From: Nautilus pompilius
Lineage: Eukaryota > Mollusca > Cephalopoda > Nautilida > Nautilidae
NCBI GenBank assembly: GCA_018389105.1
Contig: JACATO010001459.1
Location: forward strand, 550,931-614,930
Length of the DNA stretch: 64,000 bases
Direction: 5' to 3'
The notes under the pieces are model-generated. The model made no database searches, was not told where the DNA came from, and saw only the letters and a program-made list of their open reading frames with translations. Positions 50,131 to 60,395 of this stretch are shown here, piece by piece. Each line of letters begins with the position of its first letter. Position 1 is the stretch's first letter. A program made the position numbers and the translations under genes.

Positions 50131-50166
<36 letters not shown>

Positions 50167-50190
50167 ATCTCTTCTCTCTCTCTCTCTCAA
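49953..50190. repeat. (GA)n-(GT)n-(CT)n inverted repeat
   Basis: GA-rich DNA with GGAGATGGAGAG at 49953-50042, a GCGCGCGTGTGTGTGTG bridge, then CT-rich DNA with CTCCATCTCC to 50190. The two outer parts are reverse complements and could fold into a long hairpin of about 90 bp per arm. Confidence 0.92.
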
Positions 50191-50623
50191 ACGGTTTCGT
50201 TTCGTTTTAGGTTAGACGTCCAGGTTTAGCGATCACTCGATATATATTCGCTATCCTATAATCTAATAGGCGTTTACCTTCTTATCTCTTCTGTTAATTT
50301 ACTCTCTCTCTCTCTCTCTCTCTCCCCCCTCCCTCCTCATCGTCTCCCTTTCCGACGAGACCGACGAAGAGGAAAAAATCCATCCTTCCGAGGGGGAGGA
50401 GGGGGGGAAAGACAGAAACAGAATGGAATGAAGAAATATCATTTCTAAAACCTTCATCGATCCCTTTGTAGGATGAGCCCGTGGGGGGGGGGGGGGACAG
50501 GCAGATGAGTCGACTAGAATATCCCACAAATTCGAGAACAATGTAAATCGCGCAAAAGAAAATGAAGTGATTAAAGATTTATGAAGAGACAAGTATCATC
50601 ATCGTCTGTGTTTGAACTCGCAG

Positions 50624-50654
<31 letters not shown>

Positions 50655-50690
50655 CCTCCTCCCCCCACCCCACCCCGCTCATCCACATCT
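50191..50690. other. Intronic DNA with CT tracts and a G run
   Basis: CT tracts at 50301-50328 and 50629-50654, a G run at 50483-50496, and a short unique patch at 50191-50290. No gene. Confidence 0.5.
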
Positions 50691-50975
50691 GTCAACAGAG
50701 TTCGGATGGCTAACCGGATTGCAGTCGGTCGCTCGCTCTGTCTTTTGTGCCATGACTGGCGGAAGTAACCCGATCGCGCTAGCAGTTGGCTTTCAACTTT
50801 GTAAATCAATTTCTAATTATTATTACATAATGGGCCGGTTTGCTGGAATTATTACGGCACAATGGTCGAGCACAGCTGAGCTAATCGGGCCGCTATCCCT
50901 CTCAGCCGTATTTCATTTCCTCTCTCTCTCTCTCTCCCTGTTCGTTCTTAGTGCAATTATCACTTAGTCTGTCTA
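50691..50975. promoter_or_regulatory. Unique mixed-composition block inside intron 1
   Basis: About 230 bp without simple repeats, bracketed by CT tracts. It has CpGs (CCCGATCGCGCTAGC), TTTCTAATTATTATTACATA, a CAGCTG E-box (about 50873-50878) and GAGCTAATCGGGCC. Its composition contrasts with the surroundings. It is a candidate conserved enhancer about 3.3 kb downstream of the exon. Confidence 0.3.
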
Positions 50976-50989
50976 TCCCTGTCATCTTC

Positions 50990-51475
50990 GTTATCCCCCC
51001 ACTCACTTTCTCTCATATATATATATCCCCCACCCCCACAGGATCTCTCTCTCTCTCCCCCTCTCTCTCTCTCATATATATAATATATATATATATATAG
51101 ATCCCCACCCCCCTCCGGACCCTCTCTCTCTCTCATATATATCCCCCACCCCTCTCTCTCTCGTATATATACCCCACCTCTCTCTCTCTCATATATATAT
51201 ACCCCACCCCACCCCTCTCTCTCGTATATATATACCCCACCCCACCGGACCCCCTTCTCTCTCTCTCTCTCTCCCCCTCTCTCTCTCATATATATAGAGA
51301 GGGGTGGGGTAATATATATATATACGACGGTGGAGTGGGGTATATATATACGAGAGAGAGAGAGAGAGAGAGGGATGTGGTAATATATATCCCCATCCCT
51401 CTCTCTCTCTCTCGTATGTATATACCCCACCCCACCGGAACCCCCCCCTTCTCTCTCTCTCTCTCTCCTCTCCCT
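50990..51475. repeat. CT/TA/CCCCACC compound array with inverted segment
   Basis: Repeated modules CTCTCTCTC-RTATATATA-CCCCACCCC on the plus strand switch near 51296 to the inverted form GAGAGGGGTGGGGTAATATA and GGGGTATATATATACGAGAG, then return to CT/TA modules at about 51390. The interval can fold into alternative hairpins. A 156-codon frame on the minus strand is an artefact. Confidence 0.92.
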
Positions 51476-52900
51476 CTCCCTTCCTCCTTCCCTACAACAC
51501 AGCTCCCGGGACTATTTGTCACAATGAGTCGAACCATCCCCGCCTAACAAATCCCACCGCGGGAGGGCTCTTGGCCGTTGTCGCCACCCTGCTCCAGTCT
51601 CTTTAAGAACAATGCCCACAGTGTCCGTCGTAAAGCCAACAATTAAATTTAAAAAAAAAAAACAACAACTACACAGGAAAAATGCAGTATAGACAATACC
51701 GCTGTACTAAGGTATGGAAAAATAAATCGATGATCGAAGTTCGTTCTTGGCAGTAATTAAGAGTCCATCGCTGGCGAGGATGGGGGAGATTTTACATTGT
51801 AAATTATCGTGAGGAGGCCGGAGCATCACAGGTGATGTGTTTAATGTAAGCTCCAACCTCCAGCAACACCAGCGAATCTGGAGTTGGGGGAGTTCGTCTC
51901 TCTCTCTCTCTCTCTCTCGGGGAAAACCGAGAGAGATCGAATAGAGACAGACAACCAGCCAGCCAGTCCTCCTTCCCCTCTGATATCGACAAGGTGCAAA
52001 CCAGCCACAGCATTTTTACCTGTAGCGACTCTTTAAAGGTAGAGAAGTCGTTGCCAACGTAAGGAGCTCCATTTCTTCCCATCATAAACGCTTAGAGTAA
52101 ATAATAATAATAATAATAACGTCATCGAAATAAAGTTTGTTTTAAATAAGAAGATGACCAAAAATAAAAACGATTGAGTTAGTGCTTGTTTTTAAGAAAT
52201 AAAAAAGTATGAAGTTGGTTTCTTTAAAAAAATCTGCTCTTCACCAGGTAAAAAAAAAACTTTTTCTTTTACATTTCTTCAAAGAAACTTTTCATTTTCA
52301 TTAGAAGGTGAAATTGCAATCTGTGTGGGTTTAGTTCATGCTACAACAAATACCAACTTTTAACTTTAGTATATTCAGGTCTCAACTTTTAATTACCTGA
52401 GTCAAAAATGATTTTCAATTGATCTTCAAGAAGATGGTATCATTTCACCTTCTCTCAGCATTTCATTTGAAATATTCCAATATTTCCATTATGTCTTTTT
52501 TTTTTACGAAAAAATTTAATTAATCCACATCAGCAAAGTTGCAGATGCAAAATGGATACATATATATATATATATATATAGTTTTACGGATAATGATAAC
52601 AATGATGTAAAAAATCAACACTAAATATTGAGAAATTTACCTATCATAATAATAATAATAATAATAATAAGAAGAAGAAGAAGAAGAAGAGGATAAATTG
52701 CTGAATTGCATAAGAATGATAAATTAACTATATATGGCATACCTAAAGTAAAGATTAGAAATAAGATTAAGATATTTCGAGAGATGGAGTAAGAAGTCAT
52801 TATTATATGCTATACTTTACAGGAGTCTGATTATGATAACAAAAGATAATAGAAGTTAAGGTGGGTGTTGTGATAGAATTTTTAATATTTTAAACAGTGT

Positions 52901-52933
52901 AATAATAATAATAACAATAATAATAATAATAAC

Positions 52934-52978
<45 letters not shown>
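52901..52978. repeat. (AAT)n microsatellite
   Basis: About 26 units with AAC interruptions. A poly-Leu frame on the opposite strand is an artefact. Confidence 0.95.
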
Positions 52979-52979
<1 letters not shown>

Positions 52980-53879
52980 TTCTGTGGTCTTGAAATGATA
53001 TTAATTTATCAAATATTCCCCCCCCCAAAAAAAAAAAAAGATTTAAGTAAAAGAAATAATTCAAATTAAAGTGGTGGACAATCAGCACAAACATTCGCAC
53101 ATCCGATGTCATCATGAAAGAGAAATGGTTTGTTTTCTAAGCCAAAGTCAACTTTGATTTTAGTTTTTACAAAACCTTAGTTAAATATACAAGCTGGGGG
53201 GGGGGAGAGAAAAACCTCAATACATATACAGTGCTAGCATATAACAAAGGATTTCAGATGAAGGTCTATTCACATCATTGAGCAGCAGTAACATCAACAG
53301 CTCAGGTACCAAGCTAACAAGTTTCAGGGTGGGGTGGGGGGTGCTTTTTAACTGAAACTATTAACAGGATAACTAACCAGAGAATGGGAGCAGCCGGCTG
53401 AGTTTCAGTTGTTCACTCAGTTGTTTTTTTTTTTCTTTGTGTTGGGTGTTTTGTAAGTTTGAAATGTATGGTGCTATATACTTATTATCGCGAAAACACA
53501 TGCTATCACCATCACTGCGGTAGTAGTTACTACTACTGCTAATAATAATAATAATAATAATAATGGAAAAGTTACTTTTTTAACTTCTGCACTATGGTAA
53601 AAACATTGGAAATGTTAATTTCAGCAGGTACAAAAATAGTTTTACTTTTTAATTACTTTTTTTTTTTAAAAGTGTACTACAGTTAAAGGCAACTAGTGGG
53701 AAATAATGGTAATGATAATGAATGATGATAATAATATAATAATAATAATAATAATAATAATAAGTTAAACTTTTAGGAACTTTTGGCTTTGTTGACAGAG
53801 CTACGATACAATACTTTTCCATATTCATTCAGAAGTAGCGAGAGGGCGGCTAATTAGAATTAAAACTAATATGATTATC

Positions 53880-53911
<32 letters not shown>

Positions 53912-54176
53912 TATGTATTATTATCGGTACTTTCGTTTGTTGTTATTTTTTAATATTACTTGAAAAAGTAATTGCAACTCCATTGTTTGCGCTCGGTAAA
54001 TCAAAGAGAACGAGCACCTGGTTTAATTAGTGATTAATTAAAAGTAGAATCGGTGGATGTCCCCCTGCCTCCAGGAACCTTCCTTCCTCCCTTTATTTCT
54101 TCTTCTTCTTGTTCTTTTCTTTCCCCTTTTTTTCCAATTCTGAACGACTCTGCGGGTTCCCGCACCCCGAATATGT

Positions 54177-54186
54177 TATATAAAAG
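54177..54186 (+). promoter_or_regulatory. TATA-box-like sequence antisense to dachshund
   Basis: The sequence TATATAAAAG is a canonical TATA box on the plus strand, about 95 bp beyond the dac coding-exon donor and facing into the exon. A start near 54207-54217 would give a transcript antisense to dac exon 1. No initiator or expression evidence is available. In an AT-rich intron this could be chance. Confidence 0.25.
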
Positions 54187-54276
54187 TAGATAACCGGAAA
54201 TGGTAGACAATAGCGAGAACGGGCCGACGACGACACACCTGGGGAAGATGGGGGGGGGAGGGGGAGAAGGCGACCA

Positions 54277-54285
54277 CTTACCTGG
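54277..54285 (-). promoter_or_regulatory. Splice donor of the dachshund coding exon
   Basis: Read on the minus strand the junction is CCAG|GTAAG, a near-perfect 5' splice site, with the exon's last base at 54282. It falls just after the family motif DCTN, where known DACH1 proteins continue into a basic SSRPGRPPKR stretch. That stretch is absent here, as expected if it lies in the next exon. Reading through instead gives a stop two bases beyond the junction. Confidence 0.88.
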
Positions 54286-54907
54286 AGTTCGTACAGTCCT
54301 CATACAAGATGTCGAATTCTTTGCAAGACAGAAGTTTGCAGCGGTTAACTCCGGGCTGTATGGCGCCGAGGCCGCGGAGGATTCGAACCTGCTCCACGTT
54401 GCAGACGACGGGGACGATGTCCAGCCGCTTCAGCTTGGTGTAGACGGTGTGCAGGCCGCCGACCAGGTGCTTGAGGAAGAGATCGAAGGCCTGGGGCAGG
54501 CAGATGAGCTCCGCGCCGTTCACGACGAAGGCCGCCACCTTGGCGCCCCGGTACTCGATCAGCTTGCACACGTTGTTCTCGGGACTGTTGGCGATCGGGG
54601 GAGGGGAGCTGTACGACGACGGCTTCTGCAGCTTGCAGGCCGCCACGATGCTGCTGATGGCCGTGGCGGCACCTCCACCCACTCCTCCTCCTCCTCCGGC
54701 GTTGTTGTTGTTGTTGTTGTTTTTGTTGCCACCGTTGCTGCTGCTGTTGTTGTTGTTGTTGTTTGTCGACGCCGAAGTTCCGCTCCCGGTCGCAGTCCCC
54801 CCGCCGCCGCCGACGACGACGACGCCCCCGAGTCCCTGGGTGGGGCTCGGCTGGGACGGAGACATGTGCACGGCATCACCTTGGGTCTGTCCGATAGTAG
54901 AGTCCAT
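54282..54907 (-). CDS. dac: Dachshund (DACH family) first coding exon, partial gene
   Basis: Dachshund is a nuclear transcriptional cofactor of the Ski/Sno/Dac family that acts with Six and Eya proteins in the retinal determination network and in neural and appendage patterning. The exon encodes 208 full codons plus two bases. Residues 1-27 are a short Ser/Pro/Gln-rich head. Residues 28-80 are a low-complexity Gly/Asn/Ser linker. Residues about 114-208 are the DACH box-N (Ski/Sno/Dac fold), with the family signatures ELICLPQAFDLFLKHLVGG, VYTKLKRLDIVPVVCN and RILRGLGAIQPGVNRCK. The ATG at 54907 is the first Met after an in-frame TAG at 55037-55039 and has a good context (GCCGTCATGG). The exon ends ...AACTCCAG|GTAAG, so residue 209 (Arg if the next base is G) is completed by the next exon, outside the window. 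GC content is far above the surrounding intron. Family identity is near certain; the start codon is likely. Confidence 0.94.
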
Positions 54908-55260
54908 GACGGCCACGCGGATACAGTCGTCAACTGAGCTACGAGCGTGGTTGTACACAAAGATAAATACAATTGTAATTATGCCTGTGACAGGGCCTTC
55001 ACTTCCGCAACAGACTCGATCGTCCCGAATCCGGAACTACTTGCACAAATAATCGTAAACACGAACAGGGGGGAAGGGGAGGGGGGGGTGTGTGAATATC
55101 GGTTGGATTTTTTTTTTTGTTCTTTTTTGTTCCGCCGTCGGTCTGCGAACCGTTCGAGAGACGGAATCGATTGTTTAAAGTTTGCAAATAATTAATACAT
55201 ATTAACCAGGATCGGAGAGAGAGAGAGAGATATCGGGGCGGCGGAACAGGAAGTTTATCG
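54908..55260 (-). other. Dachshund 5' leader / proximal upstream DNA
   Basis: This stretch directly precedes the start codon on the minus strand. The frame is open but ATG-less back to the TAG at 55037-55039, so it is probably 5' untranslated. A possible splice acceptor (CGCAG|AC, AG at 55143-55144) follows a pyrimidine-leaning run, which would allow an upstream noncoding exon. No TATA box is seen at a fitting distance. CpG dinucleotides remain frequent to about 55170. Confidence 0.45.
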
Positions 55261-56118
55261 ATCTCCCTCTCCCTCTGTCGCCCTCTGGTTTTTCTTTCTT
55301 TTCTCCTCCCTACCTCCCTCCCCATCTCTCTCTCTCCTCCTCCCCACATTCTCTTCTCTCTCTCTCTCTCCCTATCCCCCTCCTCTCTCTCCCTCCCCAT
55401 CTCTCTCTCTCTCCCCACATTCTCCTCTCTCCTCCTCCTTATCCACCCTCGCTCCCTCCCCATCCCTCTCCCTCCCACATTCTACTCTCTCCCCCTCCTC
55501 CTTATCCACCCTCTCTCTCTCTCCCTCCCCATCTCTCTCCTCCCACATTCTCCTCTCTCTCTCCCGGTCTCCCTTCTCCTCTCTCCCCCTCCTCTCTCCA
55601 TCCCTTCTCTCTCTCTCTCCTCCTCCCTTTCTCTCTCTCCTCCTCCCCACATTCTCCTCTCTCCCTCTCGCCCTATCCCCCTCCTCTCTCCATCCCATCC
55701 TGTCTTCTCTCTCTCCTCCTCCCCACATTCTCCTCTCTCCCCGCTCTCCCTATCCCCCTCCTCTCTCCATCCCTTCTCTCTCTCTCCTCTCTCCTCCCCA
55801 CATTCTCATCTCTCTCTCTCTCCTCCTCCCCACATTCTCCTCCCTCCTCTCTCTCTCCCCCACCACATCCCCCTCCTCTCTCCATCCCTTTCTCTCTCTC
55901 CTCCTCCCCACATTCTCCTCTCCCCCTCTCTCCCTATCCCCCTCCTCTCTCCATCCCTTTCTCTCTCTCTCCTCCTCCCCACATTCTCCTCTCTCTCTCT
56001 CTCCTCCCTCCTCCCCACATTCTCCCCTCCTCTCTCTCTCCTCCCCACATTCCCCTCCTCTTTCCCTCATCTCCCATCTCTCATATCTCCTTCTCTCACC
56101 CCCACACACACCCCCCAG
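55261..56118 (+). repeat. Long polypyrimidine array, left arm of an inverted structure
   Basis: About 850 bp are almost pure C/T on the plus strand. The loosely repeated unit contains CTCCTCCCCACATTCTCCTC; I count about 12 CCCACATTC cores, 35-80 bp apart. The same unit recurs in reverse complement at 56756-57391. Long open frames here are artefacts of the composition. Such tracts can form triplex (H-DNA) and stall polymerases. It lies about 350 bp upstream of the dac start codon. Confidence 0.9.
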
Positions 56119-56755
56119 CCGTAACAATAAAAGAATAAGACGGAGGGGGGCGGGCGGAAAGGAAAAGAAGACAGAAAGGGGCTTCTTTCTTTTTCTTACG
56201 TTTCTCCTTCCCCGCCTCCCTATTCAACAGAGCCCGCCGTGTACCCTATTACAAATTCAACTCCTTAAAAACAAAAGAAGAGTAGAAAGGAAGGAGACTG
56301 ATATCGTGGGGGGGGGAGCTCTCCTGGGCGAGAAGCAGCTCATGGATGATTCGACGGTATCAGACAGGCGCGTTCAGCTGTAAAACAACGGCATCATACA
56401 ACGTATTTTCCAGCCACCTTTTCTTTTCTTTCCTCCTCTGTAGCAATAAAGGCGAAACTTCCTCGCATCACCCTGCGCGCCGGCCCGGCCGACTTTGCCC
56501 CTAATTCCGCCCGCCGTAGCCGTTCGATTATTGTTTATTTACCCGAGTCAATATCGCTAATTTTTTTTTTTTCCCCCCCCGCCGGACCGAATATCGCCAA
56601 AGCAAACGTCCAGCGGGGAAGGCGGCCTGATTTGTATCCGGCGTCTACCCACCCACCCGCATTTGTTTGAATTTTCGGTTTGTTAATTTAATCGATCCTT
56701 TCTTCCGTTTACTTCTACGTGTAAGCGCGCGCAGAACTTACCTGGTTTTCGGGGA
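56119..56755. other. CpG-richer unique spacer between the two purine/pyrimidine arms
   Basis: This 637-bp stretch is non-repetitive and GC-richer than the surroundings. It includes a dense run near 56475-56525 (GCGCGCCGGCCCGGCCG) followed by CGATTATTGTTTATTTAC with AT-rich forkhead/homeodomain-like words. It is a plausible core promoter or 5' exon area for dac by position, roughly 1.2-1.8 kb upstream of the ATG. No TATA box or clear initiator was identified. Confidence 0.4.
56737..56745 (-). promoter_or_regulatory. Candidate splice donor of an upstream noncoding dac exon
   Basis: On the minus strand the sequence reads AAAACCAG|GTAAGTTCT, an excellent donor match with the last exonic base at 56742. 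If used, the exon would lie above 56742, inside or beyond the purine arm, and could splice to an acceptor near 55143. Donor-like words are common by chance, so this is a candidate only. Confidence 0.3.
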
Positions 56756-56884
56756 CGGAGAGAGAGAGATGGAGAGAGAGGAGGGGGAGAGAGAGAGAGA
56801 GATGGGGAGTAGGGAGAGAGAGAGAGAGAGAGAGGAGGGGGGAGAGAGAGAGAGAGATGGGGAGTAGGGAAAGAGAGAGAGAGC

Positions 56885-56917
<33 letters not shown>

Positions 56918-57391
56918 GAGGGGAGAATGTGGGGAGGAGGAGAGATGGGGAGGGAGGAGAGAGGGAGAGAGAGATTGAGAGAGAGAAAGAGAGAGGAGGG
57001 GAAATGTGGGGAGGAGGAGAGATGGGGAGGGAGGAGAGAGGGAGAGAGAGATTGAGAGAGAGAGAGAGAGGAGGGAGAAATGTGGGGAGGAGGAGAGATG
57101 GGGAGGGGAGAGACGGAGAGAGAGAACATGGGAGTAGGGAGAATGTTGGGTAGGAGGAGAGCTGGGGAGGGCGAGACGGAAGAGAGAGACATGGGGAGTA
57201 GGGAGAATGTGGGGAGGAGAAAGATGGGAGGAGAGAGAGATTGAGAGAGATGAGGAGAGAGGGAGAGAGAGGGGGGAGAGGGAGAGAGAGCGAGAGAATG
57301 TGGGGAGGAGAAAAATGGGGAGGAGGGAGAGCGAGAGAGAGAGAATGTGGGGAGGAGGAGAGATGGGGAGAAGGGAGGGAGAGAGAGAGAG
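56756..57391 (+). repeat. Long polypurine array, right arm of an inverted structure
   Basis: About 635 bp are almost pure G/A on the plus strand, with about seven GAATGTGGGG/GAAATGTGGGG cores followed by AGGAGGAGAGATGGGGAG. This is the reverse complement of the unit in the pyrimidine array to the left. The two arrays therefore form imperfect inverted arms around a 637-bp loop. Confidence 0.9.
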
Positions 57392-57957
57392 CTTTGAGAA
57401 AACAGAAACAAAATCAAAAGTAAAAAAAGTCTAAATCTATAATCAATAACCGTCTAATCGATTTTTGCGGGATCAATTTTAAAAAAAAAAACAAAATGAA
57501 CGGAGCGGAGGAGGTTTTGATTTCTTCTCTCTTTATTTACCTGGAATCGCAAATTGAAAAAAAAATTTTTAATTAAAAAAAGGCAGTAATTAGTTGATTG
57601 AATTAAAAAACGCTGTTCTAACGCTTTATATTTAAATGTGTTTTGTGATCTACTACCACTGATAATAATAATATAATAATAATAATAATAATAATAATAT
57701 GAGCCTCGATATAAGCAGACTGGAGTCTTGTTAACAGTTCTCGGTCTCGAAAGGTGAGTCATGGAATGACCCGAAAGTCGCATTCTGCTACAGGTGATCA
57801 GGTTCACATTTCGTATTCCCAAACAGTAATAAGGGTAATAACTTTTCTTAGACACACCCCCCCCCACCTCCCCCTTTTTCTTTTTTTTCTAATAGCCCAG
57901 TCGAAGAAAATTTTAAAAAAATATTTTTTTTGTCTTTTTCCGTATTCTAAACCCTAG
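57392..57957. other. AT-rich upstream DNA with an AAT microsatellite
   Basis: The block is AT-rich with homopolymer A runs, an (AAT)n tract at about 57663-57699 and a C run at 57857-57866. A donor-like word, CCAG|GTAAAT on the minus strand, lies at 57539-57544. No gene was recognised. Confidence 0.5.
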
Positions 57958-58260
57958 GGTCTGAGATGCGGACGGGGTGGTGGTGGTGTGGTTAGGGGGA
58001 AGAAGAACAGAGGGAATTCCCAGCATCCCGACCTTCTGAACAACTATCTGCTGGCCCGACGAGGACGATCGGAAGGAAGAAGCGGGGATATTCTGAAGCT
58101 ACCCAGATCGCCCGAGTTCTTCCCCTGGGACCCAGCAGTGAGCGATGGTAATTCATTATATAAGCCGAAAACGTCAGGTTTAGCGTAGACGAGCATAAGG
58201 CGCAGGGATGGTGGGGTGAGAGGGCGGGGCAGAAATGTCTCTACATGAAGGAGGCTCACG
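57958..58260. other. GC-rich unique block with a TATA-like box
   Basis: This block is rich in CpG (ACGAGGACGATCGG near 58060, GCGGGG, GGGCGGGGC near 58220) and contains TATATAAG on the plus strand at about 58157-58164. A plus-strand TATA here would direct transcription away from dac, suggesting a possible divergent transcript. No convincing coding region follows on the plus strand. The block may instead be a conserved regulatory element. Confidence 0.35.
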
Positions 58261-58709
58261 TTCTACATTCTGTTTAATTAATATTCCTCGCTATTTATGA
58301 AACAAGCGTCTGCGATGTGTGCCGGATGATTGTTTGCAGTTGATCATTCCCACCCACCCCCCCACTAACGGTCCTCCGAGGGTTAACCCCCCCCCCGATC
58401 TCCTAGCATTAGGTTCTCGGGGGTTTTTTTTTTACCCATCCTATTCTTTCAGCAAAACGTATTGCTTATTTGAAATTCGATTCACGTATTTGTGGTCAGT
58501 TTTATTTCTTTAAACCCACACATCTTCACTACTCTGTTTGCTTGACAGTGCGTTATCCGCAACCGATTAGATTTGTGTTTTTCTTCCTTCTTCCTTTCCT
58601 TTTCATGCCTTAATTATCACTTTTCGGTCTCCGTAATAACTGAATTCCCTCTCCGATTTCGCCATTATCACCCAGTATCAACCTGCTAGCAACTACTCTT
58701 CCACCTCAC

Positions 58710-58758
<49 letters not shown>

Positions 58759-59330
58759 TATTATTATTATTCCCAGTTTTCTTATTATTCCCTTACTGTT
58801 CTGCGATTTGCAATATAGGACCCATCCAAATCATAACCTTTTGCGAGGAAGAACCGATTATGGTGGTAATTCTTTTCCCCAGGCTAGAAAGATAAAGAGA
58901 AAGTTAATATCTCTTCTCTCTCTCTTCTCGCTCTCTCTCCTCCTCTCTCTCTCCTCTCTCTCTCCTCTCTCTCCATCCTGCTCCTCCTCTCTCCCTCTCT
59001 CTCTCTCTCTAAATCTCACTTCGTGCTGGTGATGGTGGACATGAGCCGTCATCTTTGAGAAGACCTAAAAAGAAGAGCCCCCCCTCCTTTTCGGCTTTAA
59101 AGGTACATACATACCTTCAGAGTCATGCGATGAATTTGACAACACTAATGACGATTCTTTAAACAATGGCTTGAATGAAAGACATTTAAAATAGCGGTGA
59201 CGGTTTTTTTTTAAAAAAAAAAAAGATTAATTAACTGCTACAGTAATACGGGTGTATAATTGTTGCAGCAATAACAACACCGTAACACAGTAATACTAAT
59301 AGTAATGACTGAACAACAAAATATACAATT
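58261..59330. other. Upstream AT-rich DNA with ATT and CT repeats
   Basis: A long (ATT)n tract lies at 58709-58771 and a CT-rich tract with Pu/Py asymmetry at about 58908-59010. A minus-strand donor-like word, CTGAAG|GTATGTATG, lies at 59109-59117. Nothing coding was recognised. The final 200 bp lead into the 94-bp satellite. Confidence 0.5.
58709..58771. repeat. (ATT)n microsatellite
   Basis: About 20 nearly uninterrupted ATT units. It is one of many AAT/ATT tracts confined almost entirely to the last 17 kb of the window. Confidence 0.95.
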
Positions 59331-60395
59331 AACAAAAATGCTGATTAATATCACTGACAATGTCTTAAAATGAATGATAATATTGTTGACAGAACAACAT
59401 AGATATCAAAGCAATATTAAATTAACACCAATACTAATTGATATCACTGATAATGTCTTAAAATAAATGATAATATTTGTTTGAACAGAACACAACATAG
59501 ATATCAAAGCAATATTAAATTAACACCAATACTAATTGATATCACTGATAATGTCTTAAAATAAATGATAATATTGTTGACAGAACAACAACATAGATAT
59601 CAAAGCAATATTAAATTAACACCAATACTAATTGATATCACTGATAATGTCTTAAAATTAATGATAATATTGTTGACAGAGCAACATAAATAACAAAGCA
59701 ATATTAAATTAACACCAATACTAATTAATATCACTGATAATGTCTTAAAATTAATGATAATATTGTTGACAGAACATCATAGATATCAAAGCAATATTAA
59801 ATTAACACCAATACTAATTGATATCACTGATAATGTCTTAAAATGAATGATAATATTGTTGACAGAACATCATAGATATCAAAGCAATATTAAATTAACA
59901 CCAATACTAATTGATATCACTGATAATGTCTTAAAATTAATGATAATATTGTTGACAGAACAACATAGATATCAAAGCAACATTAAATTAACACCAATAC
60001 TAATTGATATCACTGATAATGTCTTAAATTAATGATAATATTGTTGACAGAACAACATAAATAACAAAGCAATATTAAATTAACACCATACTAATTGATA
60101 TCACTGATAATGTCTAAAATTAATGATAATATTGTTGACAGAACAACATAGATATCAAAGCAATATTAAATTAACACCAATACTAATTGATATCACTGAT
60201 AATGTCTTAAAATTAATGATAATATTGTTGACAGAACAACATAAATAACAAAGCAATATTAAATTAACACCAATACTAATTGATATCACTGATAATGTCT
60301 TAAAATTAATGATAATATTGTTGACAGAACAACATAAATAACAAAGCAATATTAAATTAACACCAATACTGATTAATATCACTGATAATGTGTCT
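59331..60395. repeat. Tandem array of about 93-94-bp AT-rich units
   Basis: About 11-12 copies of a unit containing GATAATATTGTTGACAGAAC, ATAGATATCAAAGCAATATT, AAATTAACACCAATACTAAT and TGATATCACTGATAATGTC. Copies differ by small substitutions and indels (ATAGATATC versus ATAAATAAC). Because the period is close to 31 codons, repeated-peptide frames appear on the minus strand; these are a by-product. The very AT-rich, non-homopolymeric make-up is typical of minisatellites or matrix-attachment DNA. Confidence 0.93.

Larger units (their letters stand above)
1..54281 (-). other. Dachshund intron 1 (partial, more than 54 kb)
   Basis: The coding exon's donor points leftward and no other DACH exon is visible. 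In particular there is no PGRPPKR-type sequence and no C-terminal coiled-coil (DACH box-C) among the minus-strand reading frames. Vertebrate DACH1 also has a very large first intron full of distal enhancers. The interval is AT-rich and repeat-dense, with unique blocks described separately. Intron status is inference from gene orientation; a nested gene is not excluded but none was recognised. Confidence 0.8.
51476..54281. other. Intron DNA adjacent to the dachshund exon
   Basis: AT-rich with many AAT/ATT tracts (52099-52118, 52647-52668, 52901-52978, 53540-53563, 53735-53762, 53879-53909), a GAA/AAG run at 52669-52690, TA at 52559-52579 and G runs. Better-mixed patches lie at 51480-51610 and 51720-52080. 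No exon was recognised. Confidence 0.5.

Noticed and set aside
1-54281. Second dachshund exon or DACH box-C inside the window
   Set aside because: No minus-strand frame carries the basic PGRPPKR stretch or the C-terminal coiled-coil sequence. Short exons with low conservation cannot be fully excluded by eye.
54907-54958. Extended dachshund start at a GTG codon (54958)
   Set aside because: Nuclear animal genes start at ATG. The first in-frame ATG after the upstream stop is at 54907 with a good context.
54559-54972. Overlapping 137-codon minus-strand frame in another phase over the dachshund exon
   Set aside because: It is a shadow of the GC-rich dac frame, full of Arg/Thr runs. The DACH frame has unmistakable family sequence.
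55372-57417. Several 80-244-codon frames in the purine/pyrimidine arms
   Set aside because: Glu/Arg or Ser/Pro/Leu strings from GA/CT repeats in every phase, with no domain signal.
60155-60382. Hydrophobic repeated-peptide frame in the 94-bp satellite
   Set aside because: Arises from AT-rich units of about 31 codons. Indels break it elsewhere in the array.
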